Shown: piece after piece, positions 53,351 to 63,129 of the stretch
How positions within the stretch are numbered: the first letter of the stretch is position 1
Layout: every line of letters begins with the position of its first letter
Assembly (NCBI RefSeq): GCF_014334015.1
Contig: NZ_CP060488.1
Span: forward strand, 1,570,501-1,634,500
DNA: 64,000 nt
Direction of reading: 5' to 3'
From: Bacteroides sp. M10
GTDB lineage: Bacteria; Bacteroidota; Bacteroidia; Bacteroidales; Bacteroidaceae
Translations under genes and position numbers: made by a program
Notes under the pieces: generated by a model
The model's database searches: none
What the model was told of the DNA's origin: nothing
What the model saw: only the letters and a program-made list of their open reading frames with translations

Positions 53351-56300
53351 ATGAGAGAAAAACGATGGCTGCTATGTTTTCTAGTGGCAATGTGCTGTAC
53401 GTTTAGTGCATGGGCATTACCGTCACAAGACAAGACGGTGACTTTGAAACTGCACAATGTCTCTATAGAGACTGTCTTGGATGCAGTGAAGAAACAGACA
53501 GGTGTGAATATGTTATATAATTCACAAATGTTCAAGGGTGTTCCTTCGGTATCACTTGATGTGAAGAACGAGAGATGGGATACAACTCTTAAATTGGTGT
53601 TGAATCCTCAAGGGTTTGACTATGTGATGAAAGACGGTATTGTTGTCATTCGAAAACAAAAGCGTGAAAACCGTGTCCGTGGTATGGTGACAGATTCACA
53701 TGGAGAACCGATTCCCGGAGCCAGTATTATTGTTAAAGGTACTCGTACAGGTACTTCTACCAATATTGAAGGTGAATTCACTTTGGACGTAAAAAGTGAT
53801 AAAGTGGCATTGGAGGTTTCTTTTATAGGTATGAAAAAGCAAACTGTCCAAGTAGATGCTACCCGCCGGAAAACGGTTGAAATTACATTGGTGGACGATG
53901 TCAAAACATTGGATGATGTGGTTGTGACCGGATATAGCAATGTACGTAAATCCAGTTTCACGGGTAGTTCGACTCAGATTTCGGGTGATGATTTGCGTAA
54001 GGTGTCACAGACAAATATAATTGGGGCGATCCAGTCATTCGATCCCTCTTTCCGTTTAGTAGATAACGTACAATTTGGTTCTGACCCGAATGCTTTACCA
54101 GAAATGTATATTCGTGGACGTTCCGGTTTTGGCGTTAAAGAACTGGATAAAGATCAGCTTTCAAAATCAAATTTGGAGAATAATCCTAACTTACCAACCT
54201 TTATCATGGATGGTTTTGAAGTAAGTATTGAGAAGGTATATGACTTAGACCCTACCCGTATTGAGAGTCTGACGGTTTTGAAAGATGCTGCTGCTACTGC
54301 TATGTATGGTTCACGTGCTGCTAATGGAGTGGTGGTAATTACTACTGTTGCTCCGAAAGCAGGAGAGGTTCGTGTTTCTTATAACTTTACAGGAACGTTA
54401 GAAATGCCTGATTTGCGGGATTATAATTTGGCAAATGCATCGGAGAAGCTGGAGATAGAGCGACTCGCAGGATTATTTGATAAAGGACAAAGTAACATTC
54501 CATCAACTGCGGTAGGAATGAACAACTATTATAAGAAATACGCTTTAATTCAAAAAGGAGTAGATACAGATTGGATGTCTATTCCACTTCAGAACTCTTT
54601 CAATCATAAGCATAGTGTTTACTTAGAGGGAGGAACTCCTAATCTGCGCTATGGTGTAGACGGTTCATTTAATATAGCAGATGGTGTGATGAAGGGTACA
54701 GAACGTAATCGCTATAGTGCAGGCTTCTCATTGGATTATCGCATCAAGAATTTGCAAGTAAGAAACTATGTATCTTTCGGACATACGAAATCGAAAGAAT
54801 CTCCATATGGTTCGTTTAGTGATTTTAGCGGACTGCAGCCTTATGATTCTCCTTATAAAGATGATGGAACACTCCGGGAGAAACTTACATATTCGAAAAT
54901 TAGCGGACGTGACAATAATAATCCGCTGTATGAAGCAACTTTGGGTAATTATAATTGGAATTCTTATGATGAGGTTATTGATAACTTGAGCTTTAACTGG
55001 TATCTGAATGATTATTGGACGGTTAAAGGGCAGTTTAGTGTAACGAAGAAATATTCCAAATCAGAGAAGTTTATTGATCCGCTTTCAAGTAAGACTAGTG
55101 TTACAGGTTCACAAGATAATAATCTTGCTGGTGATTTGTATACAACGAATGGAGAAAGTTTGGATTGGAATTCCAATGCTTTTTTATACTATACACGTAG
55201 CTTTAACAAGCAACATAATTTGAATATTTCAGCAGGTTGGGAAGCAGCTTCAGGTACCACTGAGAGTACTAATGCTCATTATCGTGGATTTCCGTCGGGT
55301 GAGTTTCACTCTCTGAATTATGCGGCGGAAGTATATAAGAAACCTACTCGTACTGAGAATACCACACGAAGGGTCAGCGTATTAGCTTCTGCCAATTATA
55401 CCTGGAATGATATTTATCTGGTAGACGCTTCTGTGCGTTTCGACGGTTCGTCTGAGTTCGGGGCGAATCAGAAATGGGCTCCTTTCTTCTCTGGAGGTTT
55501 GGGTGTTAATATTCATAATTATGATTTTTTCAAAAGTAACGAATATATCAATAAGTTAAAATTACGTGCTTCTTATGGGCGTACCGGTAAAGTTAATTTC
55601 CCGGCTTATGCTGCAACGACGATGTATGAAACTTTATTTGATGAATGGTATATAACAGGTTATGGAGCTGTGCTGAAAGCTTTAGGTAATAAAGACCTGA
55701 CTTGGGAAAAGACGGATAAGCTGAGTGTCGGTTTTGAAACAAAAACGTTCCACGACCGCTTGACTATTGATTTCGAGTATTACTATAATAAGACAATCGA
55801 CTTGGTGAATGATGTCACTCTTTCCCAAACTTCCGGTTTTTCTACTTACAAGGATAATATGGGACAAGTTGCCAACAAAGGTGTTGAATTGAAAGTTCGT
55901 GCGGATATCTATCGTGACAGGAACTGGAATGTGGCATTATGGGGAAATATGGCACACAATAAGAATGAGATTCTGAAAATTTCCGATTCTCAGAAGGCAT
56001 ATAATGAGAGAGTGGCCGCTTATTATAAAAATGAAGCGCTTTATCAGGAAACATTAGGGATGTCTCATGGTGCGGAATATGCGGTACCACTGCCACAGTA
56101 TGCAGAAGGAGCTTCTCTGACTTCAATTTGGGCTGTACGTTCATTGGGCATTGATCCTACTACAGGTAAAGAGATTTTTTTGAACCGTGATGGCTCTATA
56201 GCTGATAAGTGGAATGCTGCACAGGAGGTTGTAGTTGGAAATACAGAACCTAAATGCAGTGGTGCTTTCGGGTTGAACCTGTCGTATAAGAATTGGACTC

Positions 56301-56707
56301 TGTTTGCTTCATTCCTTTATGAGTGGGGCGGACAGGAATACAATCAAACATTGGTCAACAATGTGGAGAATGCAGACTTAGTGAATAAGAATGTCGATTT
56401 ACGTGTATTGACGGACAGATGGAAAAAACCGGGTGACATAGCTCAGTTTAAAGATATCAAAGACCGGGGGATGACTACTTTGCCAACATCACGTTTCGTG
56501 CAGGATAAGGCATTGGTTCGATTGAATTCATTGAATATTAGTTATGACTTTAATCGTGACTGGATAAAAAAACATCTCCGCATGAATCTGCTTCGTTTGG
56601 AAGCCTCTACGAGCGATTTGATAAACTGGTCCTCTATTAAACAGGAACGCGGATTAAGTTATCCGAGATCTTGGAAAGTGGAATTCTCATTAAAAGCACA
56701 GTTCTAA
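53351..56707 (+). CDS. SusC/RagA-family TonB-dependent transporter with STN domain
   Basis: 1118 residues. Signal peptide 1-22. The STN domain covers about 30-97 (VTLKLHNVSIETVLDAVKKQ, then GFDYVMKDGIVVIRKQ), the carboxypeptidase-like domain about 102-185 (GEPIPGASIIVKGTRTGTST), then the plug with MYIRGRSGFG and VLKDAAATAMYGSRAANGVV, and the outer-membrane barrel. The STN domain is the part that signals to FecR, so this transporter doubles as the sensor of the locus. With the SusD-like lipoprotein it imports oligomers; the substrate is not readable, but the two peptidases downstream suggest peptides. Confidence 0.95.
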   Translation: MREKRWLLCFLVAMCCTFSAWALPSQDKTVTLKLHNVSIETVLDAVKKQTGVNMLYNSQMFKGVPSVSLDVKNERWDTTLKLVLNPQGFDYVMKDGIVVIRKQKRENRVRGMVTDSHGEPIPGASIIVKGTRTGTSTNIEGEFTLDVKSDKVALEVSFIGMKKQTVQVDATRRKTVEITLVDDVKTLDDVVVTGYSNVRKSSFTGSSTQISGDDLRKVSQTNIIGAIQSFDPSFRLVDNVQFGSDPNALPEMYIRGRSGFGVKELDKDQLSKSNLENNPNLPTFIMDGFEVSIEKVYDLDPTRIESLTVLKDAAATAMYGSRAANGVVVITTVAPKAGEVRVSYNFTGTLEMPDLRDYNLANASEKLEIERLAGLFDKGQSNIPSTAVGMNNYYKKYALIQKGVDTDWMSIPLQNSFNHKHSVYLEGGTPNLRYGVDGSFNIADGVMKGTERNRYSAGFSLDYRIKNLQVRNYVSFGHTKSKESPYGSFSDFSGLQPYDSPYKDDGTLREKLTYSKISGRDNNNPLYEATLGNYNWNSYDEVIDNLSFNWYLNDYWTVKGQFSVTKKYSKSEKFIDPLSSKTSVTGSQDNNLAGDLYTTNGESLDWNSNAFLYYTRSFNKQHNLNISAGWEAASGTTESTNAHYRGFPSGEFHSLNYAAEVYKKPTRTENTTRRVSVLASANYTWNDIYLVDASVRFDGSSEFGANQKWAPFFSGGLGVNIHNYDFFKSNEYINKLKLRASYGRTGKVNFPAYAATTMYETLFDEWYITGYGAVLKALGNKDLTWEKTDKLSVGFETKTFHDRLTIDFEYYYNKTIDLVNDVTLSQTSGFSTYKDNMGQVANKGVELKVRADIYRDRNWNVALWGNMAHNKNEILKISDSQKAYNERVAAYYKNEALYQETLGMSHGAEYAVPLPQYAEGASLTSIWAVRSLGIDPTTGKEIFLNRDGSIADKWNAAQEVVVGNTEPKCSGAFGLNLSYKNWTLFASFLYEWGGQEYNQTLVNNVENADLVNKNVDLRVLTDRWKKPGDIAQFKDIKDRGMTTLPTSRFVQDKALVRLNSLNISYDFNRDWIKKHLRMNLLRLEASTSDLINWSSIKQERGLSYPRSWKVEFSLKAQF

Positions 56708-56720
56708 AAAAGAAGAAAAA

Positions 56721-58244
56721 ATGAAAAAGATATATACTATAATATTTGCGTCATGTCTAGCAGCTATCTCGCTCAGCTCTTGTAGTGACTGGCTGGATGT
56801 GAGACCCGCGGATGAGATAAAGGAAGAATATTTGTTTGAGACAGGAAACGGCTACCGTACAGCTCTGAACGGTATATACCGAAAGTTGGCGACTTTCGAT
56901 TTATATGGTAGTAATCTGAGTTGGGGGCTGATAGATAGCTGGGGACAGGTATACGACTTGGACAAAGCTCCCGACAGAGGTGGTGGTAAAGCTATGAAGA
57001 AATTATCTCAGTTCTTGTATAAGAACTCTGAACTGACTCCTACAACAGATGCTATGTGGAGCGCAGCGTGGAATATTATAGCCAATTGTAATAATCTTGC
57101 ACAGCAGGTGGCAGAGGAAGATACAATGCTGTTCTACAAACGTACGCAGGAGAAAAATATGATTTTAGGAGAGGCTATTGCCTTACGGGCATATATGCAT
57201 TTTGATTTGTTACGTATATATGCGCCGTCTTTGGCAATGAATCCGGGAGACAGACTTTTTATTCCTTATGTGGACAAATATCCATCTTATCTGGCCGACC
57301 GACAAACAGTCAGTTACTGTTTGGAACGCATCATCGCTGATTTGGTAGAAGCACAAAAGATTTTGAAGGATGTGGATAAGTCATCCGAGTTTACTTCAGC
57401 TAACCGTTTTACTAAGTCACCTTCCGGCGAGGAGCGTTTTGTTTGGTACAGAGGATTCCATCTTAATTATCATGCTGTAACTGCGGAGCTGGCTCGTGTT
57501 TACTTGTATGCAGGACAACCGGAAAAGGCATATGAAGCTGCGAAATTACTAATAGATATTAATGCTGATAAGGGTTACTACAGGGCAGTAACAAGTAGTT
57601 ATAGTGGACCTCTGAATATAGAGAATGGGAATATAAAGATGTATGAAGACATTATATTTGCATTATACTCTACAGATCAGACTGATTGGGATTTGGAGAT
57701 TAATCATGCAAGTGATAATACTACTAAACCGGATGATGAAAAGTACCTGGCTTTGAGTGATGCCATGGTAACGAAGTTTTTTGAAAACGAGAGTGGCAAA
57801 GATTGGCGTCTTAAGTATCAGTTAGGGCCGAATACTTCTTCTTATTATCGTTCATTAAAATACAAAAAACAAGATGAAGGTTCTGGTTTTGGTAAAGTGA
57901 ATAGTACAATGGTTCCTATGATTCGTATGTCTGAAGTATATTATATAGCTGCAGAGGCTATTTATGATACGGATAAGGAATTGGCCAAGACATATCTTAA
58001 AATTGTGAAGCAAGGAAGAGGTATTAGCTCTCCTGACCTTAGCAAATCGGGTACGAAGCAAGACTTTATTAATTTGATTGTTAATGACGCTCGTCGCGAG
58101 TTTATTGGCGAAGGACAGACTTTCTTTTTATACAAGCGCCTGAAACGGAATTTGGAAGGATCGGATAAAAAGCAATCCGTTGAATATCCGGCGATTGAAG
58201 AATATTTGGTGATGCCATTGCCTGATTCGGAAAGCAATATTTAA
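56721..58244 (+). CDS. SusD/RagB-family outer-membrane lipoprotein
   Basis: 507 residues. Lipoprotein signal with the Cys in SLSSCSDWLDVRP. SusD-family features: EYLFETGNGYRTALNGIYRK, AEALRAYMHFDLLR-like LGEAIALRAYMHFDLLRIYA, and the C-terminal IRMSEVYYIAAEAIY and RREFIGEGQTFFLYKRLKR. It captures substrate at the surface and forms a lid on the SusC barrel. It follows susC by 13 bases. Confidence 0.94.
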   Translation: MKKIYTIIFASCLAAISLSSCSDWLDVRPADEIKEEYLFETGNGYRTALNGIYRKLATFDLYGSNLSWGLIDSWGQVYDLDKAPDRGGGKAMKKLSQFLYKNSELTPTTDAMWSAAWNIIANCNNLAQQVAEEDTMLFYKRTQEKNMILGEAIALRAYMHFDLLRIYAPSLAMNPGDRLFIPYVDKYPSYLADRQTVSYCLERIIADLVEAQKILKDVDKSSEFTSANRFTKSPSGEERFVWYRGFHLNYHAVTAELARVYLYAGQPEKAYEAAKLLIDINADKGYYRAVTSSYSGPLNIENGNIKMYEDIIFALYSTDQTDWDLEINHASDNTTKPDDEKYLALSDAMVTKFFENESGKDWRLKYQLGPNTSSYYRSLKYKKQDEGSGFGKVNSTMVPMIRMSEVYYIAAEAIYDTDKELAKTYLKIVKQGRGISSPDLSKSGTKQDFINLIVNDARREFIGEGQTFFLYKRLKRNLEGSDKKQSVEYPAIEEYLVMPLPDSESNI

Positions 58245-58265
58245 ATTTTGAAAGATAGAAAATAT

Positions 58266-59012
58266 ATGAAAAGAATAAGTTTTTATATAGTCATTATATT
58301 GTTAGGAGTCTCCTTCTTTACTTCTTGTGAGGAGCAGGGATTACTGACCCATACAAATGATGTGTCATATATTGCATTTGAGAAAAATATGACAACAGAT
58401 ACAACTGGTGTATCTTTTAAGTTTTATAATGAAGGTGAAAATGCAAATATATTATTAGGAGTTACCATTTCTGGAAAAGTACAGGATAAGGATTTGGAGT
58501 TTACGGTCAGTGTAGATCCGGAACGAACAACTTTGCCTGCTGCCCAATATGAATTGCCAGAGAAATGCGTGATTAAAGCAGGAGAACTAACCGGAGAAAT
58601 ATTGGTGGTTTTGAAGTATTACGAGAAATTGGATACAAAAGCTGAACTGCTGACGTTGCAAGTGAATGACGGTGGTGAGGTTCGTCAAGGTCCGAGTGTT
58701 TATTCACGTGCCATTATTTCTGTATCTAATTTATTGTTTGCACCTGAGTGGTGGACTAGAAATGACGGTGATGTAAATAATCCCTACAACATTGTTGAAG
58801 AATGGTATTTGGGGAGGTATTCGGAGAAGAAATATTTAATGTTTTTGGAAGAATTGAAAAAAGACGCGATGGTATTTGACGGGAAAGACATGTTTGTACT
58901 GCGTAAATATGCACTGCGTTTGAAAAATAGAATTAAAGATTATAATACTCAACATCCGGATGAACCGATGAGTGATGAGTATGGTAAAATGGAGATTCCT
59001 GTTGCCGGATAA
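58266..59012 (+). CDS. DUF4843 lipoprotein
   Basis: 248 residues from the ATG at 58266; the frame extends to a TTG at 58248. Lipoprotein signal ending FFTSCEEQG. The body shows the pattern of DUF4843 (VSYIAFEKNMTTDTTGVSFK early, RAIISVSNLLFAPEWW late), a family found behind SusC/D pairs whose proteins are thought to be surface substrate-binding lipoproteins. Fits as an accessory component of the locus. Confidence 0.85.
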   Translation: MKRISFYIVIILLGVSFFTSCEEQGLLTHTNDVSYIAFEKNMTTDTTGVSFKFYNEGENANILLGVTISGKVQDKDLEFTVSVDPERTTLPAAQYELPEKCVIKAGELTGEILVVLKYYEKLDTKAELLTLQVNDGGEVRQGPSVYSRAIISVSNLLFAPEWWTRNDGDVNNPYNIVEEWYLGRYSEKKYLMFLEELKKDAMVFDGKDMFVLRKYALRLKNRIKDYNTQHPDEPMSDEYGKMEIPVAG

Positions 59013-59030
59013 TTAAAAAACGGAAGAAGT

Positions 59031-60704
59031 ATGAAAAAGATAACAGTTTATATTTTATCGCTACTTTTATTGAGTAGTATTTGCAGTTGCCTGGATGATA
59101 AAAACAATTATGATTATACACCGATTAATGAATTGAAAGGCACTATTAGTAATATTGAGAAAAACTATAGTGTTGGGATAGATGAAGACTTGGTTATAAC
59201 ACCTACGTTTGAGTTTACAATTGATAAAACAGACCCGGATGTGAACTACGAATGGAGACTGGACGGAGAATTGTTGAATGTAAAAGCGCCTTCGTATACT
59301 TTCAATTCTCATAAGATAGGATTGTTTGAACTCACATTTTCTGTCATCGACAATAAAACAGGTGTTAAGTACTCTGCTTCAACTGACATTTTGGTTCGTT
59401 CTCCTTATCAGAGAGGATGGGTGGTTTTGTCTGATGTAGATGGAAAGTCAACACTTTCATTTATCAAGATTAAGACCCTGTATGGTGTGTCAGAAACTGT
59501 GAATATCTGGGGTGAGAAGGTGGTACGTGATTCTATCGCATATCATTCTGTTGAAAAGTATTTAGTCAAAGATTTGGGAACTAATCCTAAAGGTATCTTT
59601 GAGCATTTAGGTTATCCCAGTACTTTCGGGCAGGTAGAGACTGTATATGATGAACTGGTAGTGATGCAAGATCGTTGGGTGGAGCTGAACGGTAATACTT
59701 TGGAGCATGAAGTGTATACAGAGGATGAGTTTTATGGGGATTTGCCGGAAGGAGGCTTCAAACCTGTAGAAGCTGCCATGTCTTACTCTGCAAAATTTAT
59801 TCGCGATGAGAATGGATATATCTATATGCACACGAAGCCGGTTGCGAATGATTTTCATGCTGGAGCTTATATGTCTATCCCATTATGGAATTATACTAAG
59901 TTCAGTGCCTTATATCCTGTACAGAAGTTTAAGGACAGAAATATGGATGCGGTTCTGGCTCTTCGTGAAGAGGATAACTCATTGGTAATTATTCGAAATG
60001 GAGGTGGGGTGAAGAATAGTTCCAATGACCCGACATTTTATGATAATACGGTGAAGGATACCGGAGAAATAGTTGAATTTGAAGGAGAGGATGCTAAGAA
60101 CTTTCAGAATATGCGTGATGAAAGTATTGTAGCAATGAAAACTGCGTCAGTTAATGTGAGTGGCGATATGATGCAAGCATGGGTTGCTTTGATGAAGGGT
60201 AACGATATGTCTTATCAATTGCGCTATTTCAGAATGAAAAATAAAAAATGGGATATATATGATTATTATGAAAATGACTTGACGTCGTTGAATAATAAAG
60301 AGTATACAGATATGGCTGTATTTGAACAAAAACAGTATGTTATTATTGCAATGGGGAATGAATTGTGGTATTGCCAATACGTGAAAGGTGTGGCATCTGC
60401 TCCAAAATTGATTCATACATTTGACAAGAAGGTGATTTCTCTTTCATCTAATGATATATATTTGTATCCAAAATATGGAGTTTACAACGGTCAGTTAGGG
60501 GTTGCTTTGGAAGACGGAAGTTTCTTTATATATGGGGTAGAAGAGAAGGACAAGCAAGAATCAGGATTGGTTAATGATGTAGATATAAAACAATTATATC
60601 CGAATGAAGAAAGTGAGAAGGAGGGAGATAATAATTTCGGAAAAATAGTGGATGTACTATATAAAATAGGAAATGCTAACCAGCTTGTTCAGTTTGACCT
60701 TTAA
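59031..60704 (+). CDS. PKD-like lipoprotein
   Basis: 557 residues. Lipoprotein signal ending SSICSCLDD. The N-terminal part has two immunoglobulin-like PKD segments (LVITPTFEFTIDKTDPDVNY, EWRLDGELL, GLFELTFSVIDNKTGVKYSA), and the rest is a repeated beta structure, perhaps a propeller (GYIYMHTKPV, QYVIIAMGNELWYCQYVKG). It probably sits on the cell surface and binds substrate together with SusD and the DUF4843 protein. It begins 18 bases after the DUF4843 gene. Confidence 0.85.
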   Translation: MKKITVYILSLLLLSSICSCLDDKNNYDYTPINELKGTISNIEKNYSVGIDEDLVITPTFEFTIDKTDPDVNYEWRLDGELLNVKAPSYTFNSHKIGLFELTFSVIDNKTGVKYSASTDILVRSPYQRGWVVLSDVDGKSTLSFIKIKTLYGVSETVNIWGEKVVRDSIAYHSVEKYLVKDLGTNPKGIFEHLGYPSTFGQVETVYDELVVMQDRWVELNGNTLEHEVYTEDEFYGDLPEGGFKPVEAAMSYSAKFIRDENGYIYMHTKPVANDFHAGAYMSIPLWNYTKFSALYPVQKFKDRNMDAVLALREEDNSLVIIRNGGGVKNSSNDPTFYDNTVKDTGEIVEFEGEDAKNFQNMRDESIVAMKTASVNVSGDMMQAWVALMKGNDMSYQLRYFRMKNKKWDIYDYYENDLTSLNNKEYTDMAVFEQKQYVIIAMGNELWYCQYVKGVASAPKLIHTFDKKVISLSSNDIYLYPKYGVYNGQLGVALEDGSFFIYGVEEKDKQESGLVNDVDIKQLYPNEESEKEGDNNFGKIVDVLYKIGNANQLVQFDL

Positions 60705-60730
60705 AATAATTTGATCTATATAGATTATGC

Positions 60731-60785
60731 GGGGAATCGCATTGAGTCTTGAATACTTTATGTGATTCTCCTTTGTTTATTTGAA
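60731..60785 (+). terminator. hairpin between the lipoprotein and peptidase genes
   Basis: GGGGAATCGCAT (60731-60742) pairs with ATGTGATTCTCC (60760-60771) through two G-T wobbles, then TTTGTTTATTTG. It may attenuate transcription into the peptidase genes. Confidence 0.6.
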
Positions 60786-60786
60786 T

Positions 60787-63111
60787 ATGAGAAAAAGAAT
60801 ACTATTTATAATCTTATTTGCTTGGTCAGGCTTTCTGTATGTTTTTTCCCAACAGCAGGCCAACTATGAATTGGTAAATGAATTTCAGGCTTTTGGTTTA
60901 GGAGGTAATTTTTCTGTTAATAGTCTAAATCTTTGGCCGAATGAAATCAATGGAACAGATAAGTTTTGGTTTGAATTTCATACGACTGCCGGGAAGGATT
61001 ATTATTTTGTAGATCCTGAACGTCGCTTAAAGGAACCGTTGTTTGATAAAGGGAAACTGGCATCGGGAATAGCACAGATTACTAGAGGGGTAGTGGACAG
61101 GAATAAAATGGAGTTGAGTGATATCAAGTTTTCTGAAAAACTGGCTTCTTTTTCTTTTTCTTATAAAGGTAAGAACTATGAATATAATCGCCTGACACAT
61201 CAAATCGTAGAGAAAAAGAAAGAAAAGAACCGATCGTTATTTGACCGTTACTCATGGATGAAATATTCGCCAGACAGGAAATATCTTGTGTATGTGAAGA
61301 AACACAATCTGTATGTAAAAGGTAATGGGGAGATGGGAATGGATACGACGGAAGTGCAGTTGACCACTGATGGAGTTCGGTATTATTCTTATGCGCATGA
61401 TGGAGGAACGGACGAAGAAGGAGAAGTCATGTCTGATATCCGTTGGTGCCCCGATTCAAGGCATCTTTATTTAGTACGTGAAGATGAACGTTTGCTTAGA
61501 GATTTTTGGGTGATAAACTCGTTGGATGACAGACCTTCCCTGACTACTTATCGTTATGAATTCCCTGGTGATAAGAATGTAACCCAGAATGAACTGGTTA
61601 TAGTTGACGTGATTGGGCGTACCGTAAGAAAAACTGATATAAGTAAGTGGCCGGATCAATACATAAATCCTTTGTGTGTGACAAAGGATAGTAAATATCT
61701 CTTTTTTGAACGTACGAAACGTACATGGGATGAAGTGGATTTATGTTCTGTCAACCTTTCTACAATGGAGGTAAAAGAAATAATTCACGAAGTTGACAAA
61801 CCGTATCGTGATCCGCATGCTCGTAGTGTCGCTATTTTGAATGATGGTAAAGATATTCTTTTTCGTTCGGAGCGTACGGGATGGGGGCATTACTATCATT
61901 ATGATGGCAATGGAAAGTTGAAGAACGTGATGACTTCCGGTGAGTGGGTGGCAGGTCAGATAGCTTCTATTGATACTTTGGGGCGAACAGTATATTTGTA
62001 TGGATATGGCAGGGAAAAAGATATTAACCCATCTTATTACATGCTCTATAAAGTGCATATTGATAGGGAAGGAGTGACTCCGTTAAGTACGGAAGACGGT
62101 CAGCATCAGGTTAAATTCCTGAAGTCTAACAGGTACTATATTGATACTTATTCAAGAGTGGATATGGAACCTAAAATCATGTTGAAAGACAACAAGGGAC
62201 AAGAGATTCTTGAATTGGCAAAACCGGATATTGAATTAGCCTACAAAGCCGGATGGAAAAAACCGGAACGTTTTGTTGTGAAGGCTGCTGATAATATAAC
62301 CGATTTGCATGGAGTAATGTGGAAACCGGCAGACTTTGATTCTACTAAGGTATATCCGATTATTTCTGTGGTATATCCGGGGCCTTACTTTGGTCAAGTT
62401 CCTACTTCATTTATTTTAGAAGACAGATGTTGTACCCGTTTGGCGCAGTTAGGTTTTATCGTAATTGCTGTGTCTCATAGAGGAGATACCCCTATGCGTG
62501 GAAAGGCATACCACCGGTTTGGTTATGGTAATATGCGTGATTATCCTTTAGCTGATGACAAATATGCTATTGAGCAGTTAACTCGGAGGTATTCATTTAT
62601 TGATGGTAAGAAAGTCGGTATCTACGGCCATTCCGGTGGAGGATTTATGGCTGCTGCAGCCATCTGTACTTATCCGGACTTTTATAAAGCTGCTGTCTCC
62701 TGTTCCGGAAATCATGATAACAATATCTATAATCGTGGATGGGGAGAATGCTACAACGGCGTGAAGGAAGTGGAAAAAGTAGTAAAAGATAGTTTGGGTA
62801 ATGAGACAAAAGAGTATGAATACAAGTTCAATGTGAAGTCGAATGCGGAGATTGCCAAGAATCTGAAAGGACATTTAATGCTCGTCACTGGTGATATGGA
62901 CAAGAACGTGAATCCTGCCCATACTTATCGCATGGCTCAGGCATTAATTGAAGCCGGAAAGGATTTTGATATGTTGGTGATTCCGGGTGCCGGTCATGGA
63001 TATGGCTCCGCCGATAAGTATTTTGAGAAGAAGATGTACCGTTTCTTTGCCAAACATTTGCTGGGTGATACTCGTGCAGACTATTGGGGAGATATCAATC
63101 GTAAGAAATAA
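60787..63111 (+). CDS. S9-family prolyl oligopeptidase / DPP IV-like peptidase, first of two
   Basis: 774 residues from the ATG at 60787. Signal peptide (ILFIILFAWSGFLYVFSQQ). Beta-propeller in the first two thirds (YSPDRKYLVYVKKHNLYVKG, IRWCPDSRHLYLVRED), then the hydrolase domain with S616 in YGHSGGGFM, the acid in VTGDMDKNVNP and the histidine in IPGAGHGYG. It should cleave short, perhaps proline-containing peptides in the periplasm. The tandem paralog downstream shares GDKnVTQ and INxxP-like segments. Confidence 0.93.
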   Translation: MRKRILFIILFAWSGFLYVFSQQQANYELVNEFQAFGLGGNFSVNSLNLWPNEINGTDKFWFEFHTTAGKDYYFVDPERRLKEPLFDKGKLASGIAQITRGVVDRNKMELSDIKFSEKLASFSFSYKGKNYEYNRLTHQIVEKKKEKNRSLFDRYSWMKYSPDRKYLVYVKKHNLYVKGNGEMGMDTTEVQLTTDGVRYYSYAHDGGTDEEGEVMSDIRWCPDSRHLYLVREDERLLRDFWVINSLDDRPSLTTYRYEFPGDKNVTQNELVIVDVIGRTVRKTDISKWPDQYINPLCVTKDSKYLFFERTKRTWDEVDLCSVNLSTMEVKEIIHEVDKPYRDPHARSVAILNDGKDILFRSERTGWGHYYHYDGNGKLKNVMTSGEWVAGQIASIDTLGRTVYLYGYGREKDINPSYYMLYKVHIDREGVTPLSTEDGQHQVKFLKSNRYYIDTYSRVDMEPKIMLKDNKGQEILELAKPDIELAYKAGWKKPERFVVKAADNITDLHGVMWKPADFDSTKVYPIISVVYPGPYFGQVPTSFILEDRCCTRLAQLGFIVIAVSHRGDTPMRGKAYHRFGYGNMRDYPLADDKYAIEQLTRRYSFIDGKKVGIYGHSGGGFMAAAAICTYPDFYKAAVSCSGNHDNNIYNRGWGECYNGVKEVEKVVKDSLGNETKEYEYKFNVKSNAEIAKNLKGHLMLVTGDMDKNVNPAHTYRMAQALIEAGKDFDMLVIPGAGHGYGSADKYFEKKMYRFFAKHLLGDTRADYWGDINRKK

Positions 63112-63129
63112 GATAATAGATAAGATTTT

